Shown here: positions 48,665 through 56,903 of the stretch, one piece after another
Position numbering within the stretch: position 1 is the stretch's first letter
How the letters are laid out: each line of letters opens with the position of its first letter
Assembly (NCBI GenBank): GCA_025934135.1
Contig: JAICYR010000003.1
Coordinates: 1 to 59,000, forward strand
Reading direction: 5' to 3'
From: Acidobacteriaceae bacterium
GTDB lineage: Bacteria > Acidobacteriota > Terriglobia > Terriglobales > Acidobacteriaceae
Length of the DNA: 59,000 bases
Translations under genes and position numbers: made by a program
The notes under the pieces: generated by a model
Databases searched by the model: none
What the model was told of the DNA's origin: nothing
Seen by the model: only the letters and a program-made list of their open reading frames with translations

Positions 48665-50527
48665 ATGATGTTGAAATTGTTCGCCGCACTCCTTCTCTGC
48701 GGCGCCACAATGGGCGCATTCGCGCAGCAGAAATCCGCGCCCCAAAACACTCCGCCCGCGACACCCCCCAACACCACGGTCCTCTTCTCGCGTTCGGATG
48801 ACCAGACCTCGGCCCAGCCGTCCCAAACCACGCCTCAGTTCCCTGCAACCGCGCCCAAAGTCACGGACGCCGAACGCTCCGCCGTCACCTTTGCCTCCTA
48901 TAACCTCGACCTCCACCTCTCGCCCCGCGACCACGCCCTCGCCGCCCGCGCCCAGCTACAAGTCCGCAATGACGGTTCCCAGCCGCTCACCGTGCTGCCC
49001 ATCCAGCTTTCCTCCTCGCTCCACTTCGACGGAGCAAGCGCCAACGGGCAACGCCTCACCTTCACGCAGCAGACCCTCAACAGCGATACCGATCACACCG
49101 GCCTGCTCCACGAAGCCGACATCCACCTTCCTACGCCTATCGCGCCCAAGGCCACGCTGTCGCTGGAAGTCCTCTACAGCGGAGAAATCACGTTGGACGC
49201 CCGCCGCCTGCTCCAACTCGGCACGCCCACCGAAACCGCCGAGCACTCCGACTGGGACCGCATCTCCGAGGACTTCACCGGCCTTCGCGGATTCGGCAAC
49301 GTCCTCTGGTATCCCGTCGCGTCCGTCCCCGCGCTGCTCGGAGACGGCAACAAGGTGTTCGCGGAGATTGGCCGGCAGAAGCTCCGCGAATCCGATGCCA
49401 CCGTCGCGATTCGCCTGACCATCGAATACTATCTAGCGACGCCGTCCATCATCGCGCTCGACGGCCACTCCGTTGCCATCCCCAAGCCCGCCGTACCACC
49501 CACTGGAAGCTATCCCGGCGTCCTCACCTGCTCGCTGCCGCCCACGCGCCTCGGCTTCGCCGCGCCTTCGCTCTTCATAGCGAATTGGGTCCCATCCTCG
49601 GGCAGCGGCGTCCAAGTCTATTCGCGCCCGGACGACCAATCCAACGCACAGGCCCTGATGACCGCCGCCACCATGGTCCAGCCGCTCGTCTCCAAATGGC
49701 TTGGTGCGGATGAGAAAGAACCCGTCAACGTCATCGACCTGCCAGAAGCGCAGGACCTCACCTGGGAGCAGGGTCCGCTGCTGGTGACCTCCGTCGCCAA
49801 TCGGCCGCCCGACAGCTATGCCGAAGCGATGAGCCGCGCCTTGGCCCACGCGTACTTCCAATCGCCCCGCGAATGGCTCAACGAAGGTGTGGCCACCTTC
49901 CTTCAGACGCTCTGGATCGAGCAATCGAGCACCCGCACTCATGCGCTGGAAATGCTGGAGTCGCAGCGCAATGCGCTCGCCCTGGCAGAACCCGCCACTC
50001 CCGGCGTTGCGACGGGCGAGCCTCTCATTCACGCATCAGACCCCATCTACTACCGCACCAAAGCGACTTATGTCTTATGGATGCTCCGTGACCTTGCCGG
50101 TGACCAGCAGCTTCAGTCCGCGCTCCAGGCCTATAATCCTGCGGCAGACACCACGCCCAATTATTTCCAGAAGCTCGTCGAGCGCGCCTCAGCAAAAGAT
50201 CTGCAATGGTTTTTTGACGACTGGGTGTACCACGACCGCGGTCTGCCCGACCTCTCCATCTCGGGGTTCCACGCCAGCCCCGCCGCCTACAAAGGCCAGT
50301 ACCTGGCGGCGGTGGACATCATGAATAGCGGCTTCGCCGAAACCGAAGTCCCCGTCACCGTGCGCTCCGGCAGCAACACGCTGACCAATCGCGTGCGCCT
50401 GCCCGCCAAGACCCGCACCGTATACCGAATGTTGGTCCAGGGGCAGCCCACCCAAGTCATCGTGAATGACGGGACTGTCCCTGAAATCCAAGCCGACATC
50501 CACAAACGAGACATTACGAATCAGTAG
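48665..50527 (+). CDS. Secreted M1-peptidase-like protein lacking the zinc-binding motif
   Basis: 620 residues with a Sec signal peptide (cleavage near M-G-A-F-A-Q) and a Pro/Gln-rich linker. The N-terminal beta domain matches aminopeptidase N-like proteins (Y-N-L-D-L-H-L-S-P). The expected H-E-x-x-H zinc motif is replaced by R-A-L-A-H, while the downstream W-L-N-E-G-V-A-T-F survives. The protein therefore looks like a gluzincin pseudo-peptidase: fold kept, first His and catalytic Glu lost. The C-terminal 150 residues are a beta-sandwich. It begins immediately after the rlmB stop, so it is probably cotranscribed. Peptide or glycan binding instead of cleavage is inferred. Confidence 0.8.
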   Translation: MMLKLFAALLLCGATMGAFAQQKSAPQNTPPATPPNTTVLFSRSDDQTSAQPSQTTPQFPATAPKVTDAERSAVTFASYNLDLHLSPRDHALAARAQLQVRNDGSQPLTVLPIQLSSSLHFDGASANGQRLTFTQQTLNSDTDHTGLLHEADIHLPTPIAPKATLSLEVLYSGEITLDARRLLQLGTPTETAEHSDWDRISEDFTGLRGFGNVLWYPVASVPALLGDGNKVFAEIGRQKLRESDATVAIRLTIEYYLATPSIIALDGHSVAIPKPAVPPTGSYPGVLTCSLPPTRLGFAAPSLFIANWVPSSGSGVQVYSRPDDQSNAQALMTAATMVQPLVSKWLGADEKEPVNVIDLPEAQDLTWEQGPLLVTSVANRPPDSYAEAMSRALAHAYFQSPREWLNEGVATFLQTLWIEQSSTRTHALEMLESQRNALALAEPATPGVATGEPLIHASDPIYYRTKATYVLWMLRDLAGDQQLQSALQAYNPAADTTPNYFQKLVERASAKDLQWFFDDWVYHDRGLPDLSISGFHASPAAYKGQYLAAVDIMNSGFAETEVPVTVRSGSNTLTNRVRLPAKTRTVYRMLVQGQPTQVIVNDGTVPEIQADIHKRDITNQ

Positions 50528-50529
50528 TG

Positions 50530-51081
50530 CTACTTCCCTCTCTCAAACTCCACATAATTCCGCCCAAAATACAGTCGATAGCTTCCCGCTCTGCTTCCCG
50601 CCATCATCTGTAGCGGCACCGGACGATGCAGCACCGCGTCATGCTTCGCGGGTGCCTCGAACAGGTCGTGCGCGCCGAGATCTTGAATCACGAAATGCAG
50701 CCCCGGCCCTCCGTTCACAATTCCCGCGCCGTACGCTCCCGGCGCGAGCCGGTGCCCTTCAATCTCCAGCGGAACCTCTGTAATGAAGTACGCCTGATAT
50801 TTCTGCTGAATGCCCGTCGAATACCCGGAGTTGTCCACCAGTGTTGCGAACATCAGGTATCCGTTCGCAAACCGCACGCCGACCGAGTTGCGCAACTGCG
50901 TGGTGGCCGACTGGCCGCGAAAGAACACCGAGCCTGGAACCACTTTCGCCAGGTCCGCGGAATGCAGAATTGCCGCCTTCTGCGCCACCACGTCCTCGGG
51001 CGTCCGCTGCGCCAACATCGCTGAAGGAAAAACAAAGCAGGTAGCAGCAGCCGCCATAATCAACACTCGAAGCAATCTCAC
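50530..51081 (-). CDS. Secreted protein of unknown function
   Basis: 183 residues from GTG 51081. The signal peptide M-R-L-L-R-V-L-I-M-A-A-A-A-T-C-F ends near M-L-A-Q. The mature part has no recognised domain; it has T-P-E-D-V-V-A-Q-K, G-V-R-F-A-N-G-Y, and A-P-G-A-Y-G-A-G-I-V-N near residue 120, suggesting a beta-rich fold. GTG 51081 was chosen because GGAGG lies seven bases before it; an ATG at 51096 would place that Shine-Dalgarno inside the gene. It ends two bases from the convergent pseudo-peptidase gene. A small inverted repeat CTTCAG/CTGAAG lies at 51098-51115. Confidence 0.72.
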   Translation of the reverse strand: MRLLRVLIMAAAATCFVFPSAMLAQRTPEDVVAQKAAILHSADLAKVVPGSVFFRGQSATTQLRNSVGVRFANGYLMFATLVDNSGYSTGIQQKYQAYFITEVPLEIEGHRLAPGAYGAGIVNGGPGLHFVIQDLGAHDLFEAPAKHDAVLHRPVPLQMMAGSRAGSYRLYFGRNYVEFERGK

Positions 51082-51127
51082 GTATCTTCCTCCCATGCTT
51101 CAGAAATCGCTGAAGAAGTATAAACCC

Positions 51128-51160
51128 CAAAAAAAGAAGGCGGCCATTGCGCAAGCCGCC
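51128..51160 (-). terminator. Rho-independent terminator of the GH1 gene
   Basis: On the minus strand GGCGGC (51155-51160) pairs with GCCGCC (51139-51144) around a ten-base loop, followed by TTCTTTTTTT. It lies about 35 bases past the GH1 stop codon. Confidence 0.75.
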
Positions 51161-51196
51161 CCGGAAAAACTCCAAACTTATCTCGACTTATCTTGG

Positions 51197-52678
51197 CTAT
51201 ACTTCCAACTTCCCGCTCGCCGCCACCCTTCCATACCAGTGGCCGGAGTCCTTCACCGTTCTCTTCAAATCGCGGAAGTCCACATACGTCATCCCAAAGC
51301 GCTGGCTGTAGCCCTCAGCCCACTCAAAATTGTCCAGCAGGCTCCACGCATGGTAGCCGCGAACGTCGGCCCCATCCTTGATGGCTCGCGCCAGCTCCGC
51401 CAAGTGGCCTTTGTAAAACTCAATCCGCCGCGCATCGGGCACCTTGTTCGCATCATCCGGCAGAGGCGCGTCCGAGTACGCACAGCCGTTCTCGGTAATC
51501 TCGATGATCGGCCGGTTGTACTCCTTTGAAATCCGCATCACGATGTCATATAGACCACGCGGCCATACTTCCCATCCGTTGTAGGTGATGGGCCCCACCG
51601 TCGGCATGTACTCCGTAAGGTGGGTAAGCGGCTCACCGCCCTGGCCGGCATCCGCCACAATGTGCCGGTTGTAGTAATTGATTCCGATCCAGTCCAGCGG
51701 CGCGCGCATAATCTTCTCATCGTCTGGCCGCAGGCCCATTGTCTCGAACGGCCGCTGGTTGCCCTCAAACGGATCGGGATACTTTCCTTTCAGCGCCGTG
51801 TCCAGGAAGAAGATGTTGTTGATGGCGTGGTAACGCTCGGCCGCCGCCTTGTCCGCCGCGCTGTCCGTTGCCGGAGCGCCCGGAGACATGCTGAAAGCCG
51901 TCCCAACCTTCGCGCGTGGCGACGCCGCCTTCATCGCCCTGAACGCCTCGCCCTGCGCCAGATTCACAGTGTGCGCAGCCTTCAGAAACAGGTTTATGTC
52001 CTTCTTGCCTGGCGCATGAACTCCGGTTCCGTAGCCCAGGCTGGTGAAGATGAACGGCTCGTTGAAAATCGCCCACGTCTCCACGCGGTCGCCCAGCGAC
52101 TTGGCCAGAATCGCCGAATAGTCGGCGAACTTATTGTACACATCGCGATTGGGCCAGCCGCCCTGATCTTCCAGCGCCTGCGGCAGGTCCCAGTGGAAGA
52201 CGGTACACATGGGCCGAATCCCCGCCGCCAGCATCTCGTCCACAAAACGGCTGTAAAAGTCCAGCCCCTTTTGGTTCACCGCTCCCGTGCCCGTCGGCTG
52301 AATCCGCGTCCACGCCACGGAAAAGCGGCAGCTCTTCTGGTTGAGCTGCTTCATGATCGCCACGTCTTCCTTGTAGCGATGGTACGTGTCGCAGGCCGTG
52401 TCGCCTGTGTCGCCACCCTTGATTTTGCCTTGTGTGTGAGCAAAGTGGTCCCAGATGGACTCGCCCTTCCCATCGGCTTTCCACGCGCCTTCCACCTGGT
52501 AGGAGGCCGTCGCTGTGCCGAACAAAAAGTGCTCCGGAAAGCGCGCCCCCGCAATGTCAACTTCCGGAACGCCCGCTTCCGGCTGCGTGTAATAGCGTTC
52601 GGCGGCGATGGAATACCGCGAGAAAGCGGTCATTGCGGCAAAGGCCGCTGAATAGTTCAGGAACTGGCGTCGGTTCAT
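51197..52678 (-). CDS. GH1-family beta-glucosidase, Tat-exported
   Basis: 493 residues. The N-terminus M-N-R-R-Q-F-L-N-Y-S is a twin-arginine signal. The TIM barrel has F-L-F-G-T-A-T-A-S-Y-Q-V-E-G-A, the acid/base Glu in W-A-I-F-N-E-P and the nucleophile Glu in I-E-I-T-E-N-G, plus H-W-D-L-P-Q-A-L and S-L-L-D-N-F-E-W-A-E-G-Y, all standard for retaining GH1 enzymes. The enzyme should hydrolyse beta-glucosides or similar, here in the periplasm, which is unusual for GH1. AGGAG lies before ATG 52678. It is preceded on the strand by a LacI-type regulator that probably controls it. Confidence 0.95.
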   Translation of the reverse strand: MNRRQFLNYSAAFAAMTAFSRYSIAAERYYTQPEAGVPEVDIAGARFPEHFLFGTATASYQVEGAWKADGKGESIWDHFAHTQGKIKGGDTGDTACDTYHRYKEDVAIMKQLNQKSCRFSVAWTRIQPTGTGAVNQKGLDFYSRFVDEMLAAGIRPMCTVFHWDLPQALEDQGGWPNRDVYNKFADYSAILAKSLGDRVETWAIFNEPFIFTSLGYGTGVHAPGKKDINLFLKAAHTVNLAQGEAFRAMKAASPRAKVGTAFSMSPGAPATDSAADKAAAERYHAINNIFFLDTALKGKYPDPFEGNQRPFETMGLRPDDEKIMRAPLDWIGINYYNRHIVADAGQGGEPLTHLTEYMPTVGPITYNGWEVWPRGLYDIVMRISKEYNRPIIEITENGCAYSDAPLPDDANKVPDARRIEFYKGHLAELARAIKDGADVRGYHAWSLLDNFEWAEGYSQRFGMTYVDFRDLKRTVKDSGHWYGRVAASGKLEV

Positions 52679-52730
52679 ACGGTGCTTCTCCTGGGCAGGA
52701 CGAAGACATCCTAGCACCCCGACATCAATT

Positions 52731-52746
52731 TAGTAAAACTGTTTAG
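52731..52746. promoter_or_regulatory. Possible LacI-type operator upstream of GH1
   Basis: The core TAAAACTGTTTA (52734-52745) contains the dyad AAAC-T-GTTT, similar to LacI-family half-sites but with odd-length centre rather than CG. It lies 53 bases upstream of the GH1 start and 33 bases past the end of the regulator gene, in a 100-base AT-rich gap. Confidence 0.35.
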
Positions 52747-52778
52747 CTCTGGATAATTTAAATGGCAACCAACGGCCT

Positions 52779-53861
52779 TCAACCGTGGCGCACCATCCGT
52801 TTCGGGTTCGGCGGAATCGTCGATTCGCGAATAATCAGTTCCGGAACAATCGCGATCTCCTCCGGATAGTCCTTCTTGCCGCGCAGCCGCTCCAGCAGCA
52901 CCTGGGCGGACGTTATTCCCATCTTGTCCAACGGCTGCCGGATCGTCGTCAGGCTCGGGTTGTGATACGCCGCGCCCTGAATGTCGTCAAAGCCAATCAC
53001 GGAAACGTCTTCGGGCACACGAATGTTATGGTCGCGAAAGCCCCGAATCGCGCCAATTGCTGCCACATCGTTGAACGACACCAGCGCCGTAAACGGCCGC
53101 TTGGTCGCCAGCAACTGCTGCGGCACGGGATAACCAAGCTCCGGCGAAGAAAGGTTCAACTCAAGCCGAATCACAAGCTCGGGACGGACCTCCAGCCCCA
53201 GCTCCTTCGCAACCGCCATAAAGCTCTTCCAGCGATCGTCCGAGTCTGAACTGAAAGTCTGCCCTCGCATGAAGGCGATATGCCGGTGTCCCAGCTGATA
53301 CAAATGCCGGAGCGCCAGCTCCGCCGCCCGCCGGTGGTCCAGCAGGATATTGGTGACGCCCTCAATTTTCCGGTGCCCCGCCACCGCCACCACAGGCAGC
53401 GGAAGCGAATGCTGCAACGCCGTATCAATGGCGATGAACCCCTCGACCGAGCGGTCCATCAGCAGCCGCGGATATTCCTCGATGAGGTCGGCTTTCCGCC
53501 GATGGCTCGCCGTGAGGTAGAAGTACCCCTCCTCGATCAGCACCTCTTCAATGCCGTTCATCACCAGCACTGAATAGCCATCGCTTAACTCGGGGACCAT
53601 CACGCCAATGGAAAAACTCTGCCTTCGCCGCAGCGACCGCGCATAAAAGCTGGGCCGGTAGTCGAACTTCTTGGCCGCCGCGGTCACACGGTCCCGCGTC
53701 TCCTGCGGAATCGACCGCACCCCCGGAGCATTGTTCAGCACCAGCGAAATGGTCGCCGGAGAAAGATCCAGATAATCGCCCAGCGTCTTCAGGCTGATGG
53801 GCCGCCCGGGCAGGAACCCGCTCTTGTCCTTTTGGGACTCTGGCTTCTTTCGTTTCGGCAT
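52779..53861 (-). CDS. LacI-family transcriptional regulator
   Basis: 360 residues from ATG 53861. The DNA-binding domain is I-S-L-K-T-L-G-D-Y-L-D-L-S-P-A-T-I-S-L-V-L, followed by the hinge region R-V-T-A-A-A-K-K-F-D-Y-R-P-S. It has a periplasmic-binding-protein-like ligand domain (I-G-V-M-V-P-E, V-N-x-L-L-type D-H-R-R-A-A, V-S-V-I-G-F-D-D, L-T-T-I-R-Q-P). The N-terminus has an unusual basic extension (P-K-R-K-K-P-E-S). It is probably a repressor of the GH1 gene and sugar uptake genes elsewhere. The frame is open further upstream, but ATG 53861 has TACAAA six bases upstream. Confidence 0.92.
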   Translation of the reverse strand: MPKRKKPESQKDKSGFLPGRPISLKTLGDYLDLSPATISLVLNNAPGVRSIPQETRDRVTAAAKKFDYRPSFYARSLRRRQSFSIGVMVPELSDGYSVLVMNGIEEVLIEEGYFYLTASHRRKADLIEEYPRLLMDRSVEGFIAIDTALQHSLPLPVVAVAGHRKIEGVTNILLDHRRAAELALRHLYQLGHRHIAFMRGQTFSSDSDDRWKSFMAVAKELGLEVRPELVIRLELNLSSPELGYPVPQQLLATKRPFTALVSFNDVAAIGAIRGFRDHNIRVPEDVSVIGFDDIQGAAYHNPSLTTIRQPLDKMGITSAQVLLERLRGKKDYPEEIAIVPELIIRESTIPPNPKRMVRHG

Positions 53862-53867
53862 ATCTGT

Positions 53868-53873
53868 TTTGTA
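53868..53873 (-). promoter_or_regulatory. -10-like box of the LacI gene, leaderless arrangement
   Basis: On the minus strand TACAAA, six bases and ATG. The last base departs from TANNNT, so this is one of the weaker members of the set. Confidence 0.4.
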
Positions 53874-53941
53874 GCGGTTCACGATGAAATGTACAAGAGA
53901 GATCGCGCTTTCCACGAACCTTTCCCCGCCATTGCCAGACT

Positions 53942-53980
53942 AAAAAGGAAAGGCCCTCGATTCAGGATCGAAGGCCTTTT
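53942..53980 (-). terminator. Rho-independent terminator of the pirin gene
   Basis: Arms 53949-53961 and 53967-53979 pair over 13 positions with one mismatch; on the minus strand they are followed by CCTTTTTA. It lies just past the pirin stop codon (54001) and could also slow plus-strand transcription because it has U/A tracts on both sides. Confidence 0.75.
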
Positions 53981-54000
53981 CGCCACAAAGCGAGTTTTCC

Positions 54001-54882
54001 TTATCCCAGGTGCCCCATCTTCCCGCTGCGGTAATCCGCCACAGCCTGCGCCAGTTCCTCCTCCGTATTCATCACGAAGGGGCCATAGCTTGCCACAGGC
54101 TCGTTGATCGGCTCACCGCTCAGCACCAGAAGCGTCGAGTCCTCGGCAACATCAACCGACACGCCGCTTCCATCCAGATCCACTACCGCGATCTGCGCCT
54201 CTTCCAGCGTTGTCTCGCCGTTCAGCCGGATTTTGCCCTTCAGCAGCACCACTGCCGAGTTCTGCCCCTCGGGAAGAGCCAGATCGAACTGCTCTCCGGC
54301 TTTGGCGCGAACATCGAACACGTTCACCGGAGTGAACGTCTTCGCCGGGCCTTTCACGCCATTCAACTCGCCCGCAATTACACGAGCATAGCTCTCCGCG
54401 CCGAGCTTCACTGAAGGGATCTGCTCCTTCGCAATAGCCTGGTAGCGCGGCGTGGACATCTTCTCCTTGGCCGGCAGATTGACCCACAACTGCACCATCT
54501 CGAACGTGCCGCCTTTTTCGGCGAAGGCACGCTCGTGCTTCTCCTCGTGGACCACGCCCGAAGCGGCCGTCATCCACTGCACATCGCCGGGGAAAATCGT
54601 GCCCGCGTTCCCAGCCGAGTCTCGATGGTCCACCGCGCCTTGATAAGCAATCGTCACCGTCTCGAATCCGCGATGCGGATGCTCGCCCACTCCCTGCCGC
54701 TTCTGCGTAGGCTTAAACTCCAGCGGCCCCGCATAATCCAGCATCAGGAACGGGTTCACTTGCGCATCAATTCCATTCGACGGAAAAAGGTTCCGCACGG
54801 GAAACCCGTCTCCAACCCAGTGGTTCGATCCTGGCCCTCGCACCGCCAGCACCTTTTTTGTTTTCAATGTAGTCGTCGTCAT
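54001..54882 (-). CDS. Pirin-family cupin protein
   Basis: 293 residues, typical bicupin pirin length. The N-terminal cupin has G-E-H-P-H-R-G-F-E-T-V-T, D-V-Q-W-M-T-A-A-S-G-V-V-H-E-E and Q-L-W-V-N-L-P, giving the conserved His/Glu metal set. The C-terminal cupin has V-V-L-L-K-G-K-I. Pirins are iron-binding proteins; several bacterial ones have quercetin-dioxygenase activity, others act as redox sensors. GGAGGA precedes ATG 54882. It lies 35 bases downstream of a MarR regulator on the same strand and is probably regulated with it, a frequent association. Confidence 0.93.
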   Translation of the reverse strand: MTTTTLKTKKVLAVRGPGSNHWVGDGFPVRNLFPSNGIDAQVNPFLMLDYAGPLEFKPTQKRQGVGEHPHRGFETVTIAYQGAVDHRDSAGNAGTIFPGDVQWMTAASGVVHEEKHERAFAEKGGTFEMVQLWVNLPAKEKMSTPRYQAIAKEQIPSVKLGAESYARVIAGELNGVKGPAKTFTPVNVFDVRAKAGEQFDLALPEGQNSAVVLLKGKIRLNGETTLEEAQIAVVDLDGSGVSVDVAEDSTLLVLSGEPINEPVASYGPFVMNTEEELAQAVADYRSGKMGHLG

Positions 54883-54917
54883 ATTTCCTCCTCTCCTGCA
54901 CGTCTCCGCGCTAATGC

Positions 54918-55361
54918 CTATTGCCTGTTGCCTGCCTTTCGCAGCAGCCGCATCAACTCCGCTCGCTCGCTGAGGCTCAGCCGCGCGGCGGCCTGTTCCA
55001 TGTCGCGCTCGTGCGTGCGGAACAGCACCTGAATCGTCTTTCGCCCCTCCGGAGTGAGACGCACAATCCGGCTGCGCCGGTCGCGAGGATCATCTCCGCG
55101 TGCGACCCAACCGCGACGTTCCAGTCGATCAATGGCCGCCGTCATGGACCCACTGGTCAGCAGGACCTTTTCTCCCAGCGCCTTCACCGGCAGCGGCCCC
55201 TTATGCGACAGGGCTTCCATCACCCCAAAGTCGCTCTGGCAAAGCCCCAGGCCCGCTATGCTCCGCCCCGCCTGCGCTTCCATTGCCCGGAAGGCTTTCC
55301 ACAGCACCAGCCACAAATGGACCCCGCTAGTGTCCGCCGCCCTGTTTGACGTCGCTTTCAT
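54918..55361 (-). CDS. MarR-family transcriptional regulator
   Basis: 147 residues. A winged-helix domain of MarR type: L-G-L-C-Q-S-D-F-G-V-M-E-A-L, K-G-P-L-P-V-K-A-L-G-E-K-V-L, T-S-G-S-M-T-A-A-I-D-R-L-E-R-R-G-W-V and D-P-R-D-R-R-S-R-I-V-R-L-T-P-E-G. Members without a conserved Cys redox pair bind phenolic ligands; here a single Cys lies at about residue 41. Two tandem near-dyads lie directly upstream of ATG 55361. It probably represses itself and the pirin gene. TATATC seven bases before the ATG suggests a leaderless mRNA covered by the operator. Confidence 0.93.
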   Translation of the reverse strand: MKATSNRAADTSGVHLWLVLWKAFRAMEAQAGRSIAGLGLCQSDFGVMEALSHKGPLPVKALGEKVLLTSGSMTAAIDRLERRGWVARGDDPRDRRSRIVRLTPEGRKTIQVLFRTHERDMEQAAARLSLSERAELMRLLRKAGNRQ

Positions 55362-55365
55362 TTAT

Positions 55366-55392
55366 CTTGATATAGAGATGCTTGATATCGAG
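55366..55392. promoter_or_regulatory. Tandem MarR-type operator over the promoter
   Basis: CTTGATATAGAG (55366-55377) and CTTGATATCGAG (55381-55392) are the same 12-mer with one difference, repeated with a 15-base period. The second is a near-palindrome of the CTTGATATC(A/G)AG type common for MarR proteins. The site starts four bases before the MarR ATG and overlaps the -10-like TATATC. Confidence 0.6.
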
Positions 55393-55441
55393 TGAAAGAT
55401 TCAGGCCGCCTCACCGGCCTTATCTCGGTCAGCGCAGAAAT

Positions 55442-56767
55442 CTACAGCCGCGGCCACTCGAAAGGAAAGAGCTTACCTGCTGCGACCGGATCCAGCTTCG
55501 CGCCGCCCACCTCAACCGCGTGGGACATGACCGGGTCCCTTCCCGCCGCCAAGTCCGCCGCCGTGGGCAGCATAAGCTCATCGGGCGTGACTCCGACATG
55601 TTCGATGCTCTTGCCGTCGCTCATCAGCAGGTTGGCGGAAGTAATGGAAACACCGTAGTTAATCGAAATTCCCATCCCGAGCGATTCACCGTAGTGGCGC
55701 GCCTCCATCACGGCTCCGGCGGAGCGGTCCCCGATCACCTCGCCCCTGTGTTCCAACTGGATCACCCGCGCAAACAGCTCTGCCGCTGAAGCGGACCGGC
55801 TGTCGACAAGCACGATTAGCTTGCCCGTAAACGGCCTGCCTTTCGGCTTCACAATCTCCTTTTTGGATTCCTTTCTCGAAACCTCGGTGTAGAGCGGCAC
55901 CGGATGATCAAAAACTCTCGAGACCATTCTTTTGAGCGTATCGACCGCTCCTCCGGGATTTCCTCGAAGGTCCAAAACCAGGGCTTTGTGCTTCCGCGCT
56001 TTGGAAAATGCCGAATCCACCATGTCTTGATCGGCGACAAAAGACGGCATTTTCCAGATCAGCACGTCGCCGACAACGGTCGTGCGTTCCCGGTTCAGGT
56101 GGTCCTCCTGCTCACCTTCACGCACGATGTTCCAAAAATCGCCACCGTCACCTCCGGTCAGGTCGAGGACAGCCTTGCCTGTCCGCCACATGCTTTGGAC
56201 CGTCTCCTGCCGCACCGCCCCATCCAGACTTTTCACCGCGACCGTCTCCGTCGGAGCTGGCGACAATATCTGAATGAAGTAATACAGCGGATCGTAATCC
56301 TTCCGCGTCACCTTATAGCCGTCCAGTGCGAGCACCTGGTCGCCCACATGCAGCTTCTTCGCGGCGTCGGAGCCGGGCCGTATTCGCGTAACGAAACACT
56401 GGTCGCCCACCATCTCTATCGCAAAACCCGGCGTCGAAGGGTTCACGCGCTGCGGAGGCATGAAGAAGGTATGGGAATCATGCAGCTCCTGCAGGAATGC
56501 TGCAATCACGCGAAAGGTGGCGTTCACAGACTGGGCCGAGTCCATGATCTTGTCGTATTTTTGGTAGCTGGCCTTCAGATCGACGTCGTGATAGGTGGGG
56601 TCATAGTAGTGATCTTTCACCTCGTCGTACACCGATTGAAGCATCAGGTGGGCCCGCTGCATGGCGAACCTGTCGAGCTTCTGGCTCTGCTGCCCGCGCA
56701 CACGGCAAGGTAGGACCGCCACCACAATCATCAGTAACGCAATAGAACAAATCCGGATGACCCGCAT
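55442..56767 (-). CDS. Exported S41-family (C-terminal-processing-like) peptidase
   Basis: 441 residues from ATG 56767. The signal/anchor I-R-I-C-S-I-A-L-L-M-I-V-V-A-V-L is followed by a helical N-terminal domain, a PDZ domain (F-V-T-R-I-R-P-G-S-D-A-A-K-K-L-H-V-G-D-Q-V-L-A-L-D-G, about 125-155) and the S41 catalytic core: V-L-D-L-R-G-N-P-G-G, I-V-L-V-D-S-R-S-A-S-A-A-E-L-F (likely nucleophile Ser) and E-V-I-G-D-R-S-A-G. It should degrade periplasmic proteins or peptides. GGAAGG lies just upstream of ATG 56767; the frame continues to 56815 without a better start. It is divergent from the MscS gene. Confidence 0.88.
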   Translation of the reverse strand: MRVIRICSIALLMIVVAVLPCRVRGQQSQKLDRFAMQRAHLMLQSVYDEVKDHYYDPTYHDVDLKASYQKYDKIMDSAQSVNATFRVIAAFLQELHDSHTFFMPPQRVNPSTPGFAIEMVGDQCFVTRIRPGSDAAKKLHVGDQVLALDGYKVTRKDYDPLYYFIQILSPAPTETVAVKSLDGAVRQETVQSMWRTGKAVLDLTGGDGGDFWNIVREGEQEDHLNRERTTVVGDVLIWKMPSFVADQDMVDSAFSKARKHKALVLDLRGNPGGAVDTLKRMVSRVFDHPVPLYTEVSRKESKKEIVKPKGRPFTGKLIVLVDSRSASAAELFARVIQLEHRGEVIGDRSAGAVMEARHYGESLGMGISINYGVSITSANLLMSDGKSIEHVGVTPDELMLPTAADLAAGRDPVMSHAVEVGGAKLDPVAAGKLFPFEWPRL

Positions 56768-56889
56768 TCGCAACCTTCCTGAAATGTAGGTGAAAAGCAG
56801 ACGCAGTATACCCACGAAGCTGCGCTACTTCCAGACTTTTCTGTTCTTTACCTCGCGGCGGCAGCCAGCAATTCGCGCGACCCGGCATC

Positions 56890-56895
56890 TAAACT
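56890..56895 (+). promoter_or_regulatory. -10-like box of the MscS gene
   Basis: TAAACT followed by eight bases and ATG 56904, the widest spacing in the leaderless-like set. A GGGAAA lies within the spacer, but only four bases from the ATG. Confidence 0.4.
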
Positions 56896-56903
56896 GGGAA
56901 ACT

